Below, piece by piece: positions 60,333 to 64,000 of a stretch of DNA of 64,000 bases; position 1 is the stretch's first letter; each line of letters begins with the position of its first letter. Position numbers and translations under genes: made by a program. The stretch spans positions 57,035,395 through 57,099,394 of the forward strand of contig CM046307.1 in assembly GCA_025267735.1 (NCBI GenBank), written 5' to 3'. Source of the DNA: Mactra quadrangularis. Its lineage: Eukaryota; Mollusca; Bivalvia; Venerida; Mactridae. The notes under the pieces were generated by a model. The model ran no database searches and had not been told where the DNA came from. It saw nothing but the letters and a program-made list of their open reading frames with translations.

Positions 60333-63300
60333 TTTTTTCGAGAGGATGAGAGTGTATTCAACAGCCTTGGACCAAAATGTTCTGTTCTTATTCTTATATA
60401 GTAGCCATAGAAATTACATTATGATGTACAGAAGTATCATAATCATATTTACATACTAAAACTATTGATTGGTCTATCTGTACGTTTAGGTCAATGTCTT
60501 CGGACTCTCGTAGACTATGATCTTGTGACGTGAACATTGTACAGTCTTTGTGAATCTGACCTTAAAGTTCAAATTTTCTGGTTGTAATTCTTTAATTTTC
60601 AAAAAATATAGATAATTATAAAATATTGTCCAAAATTTCGCGAAATTTGGTCATCAAACAACGGCGCAATACGAATTTTAACTCTTGGGTGTAACGCACC
60701 TGCATCAAGTTATGCATGAGTTATCGTTCGTGACCGGAATCGGTATGACGTCATCGTAGTCCTACATCCTGAAAGCCGTTATTAGAAACACAGGTGCAAG
60801 ATACTATGTTTCCCAATTATAGAATATATAGAGAAGATATAGATCGATTTTCTTCAAATAAAAAGTATTTTATGTAGAATAATCCTTTCTAGGTCGAATA
60901 GCGAAAGAATTTTGACGATTGTGCATTATTTGTGAATGTGGTGATTATGACCGTGAAACAGGTGTTTGAGACTTTTTTGAGAGTATAAGTATATATTATA
61001 GTAAGGAAAATTTGTGTCTTGTGCTTGTAATTAGAAATAAATGCTAATTAAATAATTGCTATTTACAACTTAGTTTGTAATTCTTTCATGATATCAATTT
61101 AAGTAAATTTGAAGTATTAGTTCGGAGCCCATATTCTTATGAAGATGAGAATTTATTACTTACCGTTGATCATGGTGTTTCAGATTTCTTCAGCACCAGT
61201 TTTGAATTATTATCACAGAATGTTAAACATTAATTCCGATGCAACTTATGTTTTAAAAAAACTTTACACTGTAATGGTTTATAAGAATTTCATCTTTGTT
61301 CGAGGGACTGCACTCACAGTGGTTTCAAATAGATTAAGATAACTTGTTCAAAACGACGACAACTCGGCGACGAAGTAAATAATTTCAAATCGTATCTTCA
61401 TCGTGTTTCGAATAGTTCTTAATAATTCCCTTTGTTGTATTTATATGCTTTTCCGTAATTCCATATGAGAATTTAAGTTTTAATAAAATCACAAATAACT
61501 CCTTGGTAAATTCAACTGTTTATATATTTGTCTAACAAACTAGTAAAAACAAAGATTTATTAGCGCGAATTGACTTCCGTGAAAAACAATTTCAACTCCG
61601 ATTCAAAAGATTATTTTTTAACATCATTATTCAGACCAATATTAACTACAATTAAAAAGTATATAATTGGCGACAGCCTTTTGACAGGTCATGTGTAACC
61701 AATGCAATTTGTTAGCGGTGATATCTTAATCTACATTAAGGACCCAAATATATAGAGGCTCACCACGGGACTTTTTTGTCATCTTGTACGAATTTTATTG
61801 TTTCCCGTGGGGAACCTCACAAACTTAATTAACATATTTAAAGTTAGGGGTACATCAAAATAATTTATCAATTACTCTTTTGTGTCATCAAATTATTGAT
61901 ACTATTGGGTATGTTTCCATGGACACAGACTCTCAAATCCTGACACGTGTTGGCTATCACTCTGCCGTCGACATTAATATACAAAGTACGTACCGCACCC
62001 TCAATCAATTTCAACATTGTCTAACAGACGTCATGCTGTGAATTCAAAAGAAATTTTTAATCCGCTGACATATGTTACGCGATATATTGGAGATAAGGTA
62101 AATGATAGTAGATGACCGTTCAGGCGATCAAGTTCATATTACGCATTTAAATATTTTTTGTGCAAAATAGCGAGGTTTAGAATGCCGGTCTCATCATTTA
62201 ATATAATCGCACAACCAGCGATATAAAGATATATATATTTTAATGTTTAATCAATTTTCATTCCATGATTTTTAAATGCGATTTTTAGATAAATTAATTG
62301 TTATGCTTATTTTTCAAACTAATATTTACTGCACCCAACATTACGAAACAATTTGAGTAGTATTTTCTGCACAACATTGCTGTCACCTGATTTTCCTTTT
62401 TTCATCTTTGGTTCCTTGAGAAAAAAACACGAGGTACACTATTTTCTTTTCAAAAAGGAAATTAAATAGCGTTTTCCGCACGAAGATTATATTTTTGGCA
62501 AGTATCTGTCAAAATATGACGAAATCATAACTTTACGTAGTCTAAGTTATTTCTGCCGAGTTTTTTCAATCTTTTTCCACTTTCACTTGGTCATCATATA
62601 GAAACAGAGACATAGATAACATGTATCTAATTCCCTGATAGAAATAAAAAAAACGCGCTTGCTCTTAACCAGTTTCAGACTCATTTAATGTAATGACGTA
62701 TTCAATTTAATTTCTTTTTGAACCTTTTTTCACGCAAATAAAAAGTACATCACACAAAAACTACTTAATATCATGGAATTGTCGATGAATGCAATCAAAT
62801 ATACAACATATAAGCCTAGTTATTAAACTGGTTTATATAAAATAAAAAAAATCATGTAGGAAATGTAATTATTAATAAAAAAAATGCAAATTTAATTTCA
62901 AAATGTTTTTGCGACTGATTAATTGACAGGCGTGTATAAATTACAATCCATTGACTGTTACAACAGGTTTTAATCGATAGGACTACGATGACGTCACACA
63001 CGGTAGATAAGCGATGTTGTAATATCGGCTAAATTGATACAGGTTTAAATCAGAGTTAAATATCTCGATATACACATTGTTTACATGCGTTAAGCGTGAG
63101 TGTATGCTGAGATACAATAGAAATACGTAATATTTTGATGTTTAATCGTTTTTTGTGTCCAACGATAAATTTGACCTTTAACTATATTGTTAATTTTAAG
63201 CCCAAAGAGGGTAACAGATAAAATACTGCCTTGCGGCACCTCTTGTTCTTGTTCGTGGCTCTCTGATAACGTTGATTCTTCTTTAACTTGAAAATGAATT

Positions 63301-64000
63301 TTAGCTTAGAAACCTGTTTAGACACAAACATTATTTTTTCAAGAACCTGTGTGCATAGGTTCTGTTTAGGTCGCTATTACTATGTAAACTTTATATTGGT
63401 TCCTTTTCAAAGCAAATCTAGTCACTTCACGCGGGTATTTGTTCACCAAAATGTTATGTTTATGTCTTATAAGTTTTAATTGTCATTATGGTCCCTGTAT
63501 ACAAGTAGGTTTCTTGATCCTCGTTCCTACCAATATGTGTTCATGTATTTACATATTTTATTTCCTTGAATAATTATGTTAGAAGTTCCTTCAATTTTTT
63601 CTATAAGTCTTTTATATATTTGAATTTTGAGGGTCATTACATATCTGTATCATTATATATCACATTTATGTGCAATTTGTAACATGTTGGATATTGAGGA
63701 TGAATACAATTACTGGTCTGGCGTACTTCAACTATTCGTAGAATACAATTAAGCCTTGTTATCCTAATGGACCTAGCATGTTGAAATTTATTGAACTGAT
63801 CCAGTCTGGTCATAAAATATTTTATTAATGCCATTGTATAGTTATAGAAAATATTTGCACTGGAAACAGTATTAGTTATCCTTCTTGTTAGCTTATATTT
63901 GCGATATGTTTATAATACAAAAATGTCCATGAATTGTTATCTATACGAAAATCTTGATATTTTTTTTATTTCAGTATGTATTTATACATTAATATATGCT

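Larger units (their letters stand above)
45403..64000. other. Upstream flank of AP-2, no gene recognised
   Basis: No open frame here resembles a known protein. It contains the TIR element (47900) and its relative (51213), SINEs (48431, 54785, 55412), duplications (49506, 58651), the minisatellite (59532), family M copies and the cgat-rich repeat (57240). A CCGGACCCTCTGAAAACCGG string near 50424 follows ACAGTAAAAACTCTAAAA, resembling a pogo-type terminus. Undetected AP-2 first exons could lie here. Confidence 0.6.

Overview
The window reads as animal nuclear DNA: strongly A+T-rich, with no operons, one gene split by long introns, and many short interspersed and palindromic repeats. tRNA-derived SINEs, miniature inverted-repeat elements and frequent copies of the palindrome TACATGTA suggest a lophotrochozoan, most likely a bivalve or other mollusc. 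That placement is inference; the animal origin and the gene family rest on the sequence.

One protein-coding gene is recognised: a transcription factor AP-2 (TFAP2) gene on the minus strand. Seven coding exons were assembled from matching reading frame and GT/AG splice sites: E1 44837-44631, E2 43637-43179, E3 31514-31460, E4 23928-23718, E5 14322-14204, E6 9302-9161, E7 8405-8144. They join into one 484-codon frame plus stop. The protein has an N-terminal activation region with the AP-2 PY motif and a complete C-terminal basic/helix-span-helix DNA-binding and dimerisation domain. Only the 5' end is uncertain: E1 is not recognisably conserved and alternative first exons may lie further upstream.

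Layout: 1-8143 is downstream flank and probable 3' UTR with SINE copies and an E-box/CRE inverted repeat at 7855-7908. 8144-44837 is the gene, whose introns (755 bp to 11.7 kb) carry MITE-like repeats, SINEs, microsatellites and a few GC-richer islands. About 44838-45400 looks like a leader and promoter. 45400-64000 has no recognisable gene but holds SINEs, a minisatellite, a TIR element with internal repeats of its own terminus, and segmental duplications.

The points most worth checking are consensus AP-2 binding sites inside AP-2's own introns 1 and 2 (possible autoregulation), an AUG-stop element in the inferred leader, TIR elements with clear target-site duplications, and two SINE families that share a 3' tail. 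No previously undescribed multi-gene system is evident.
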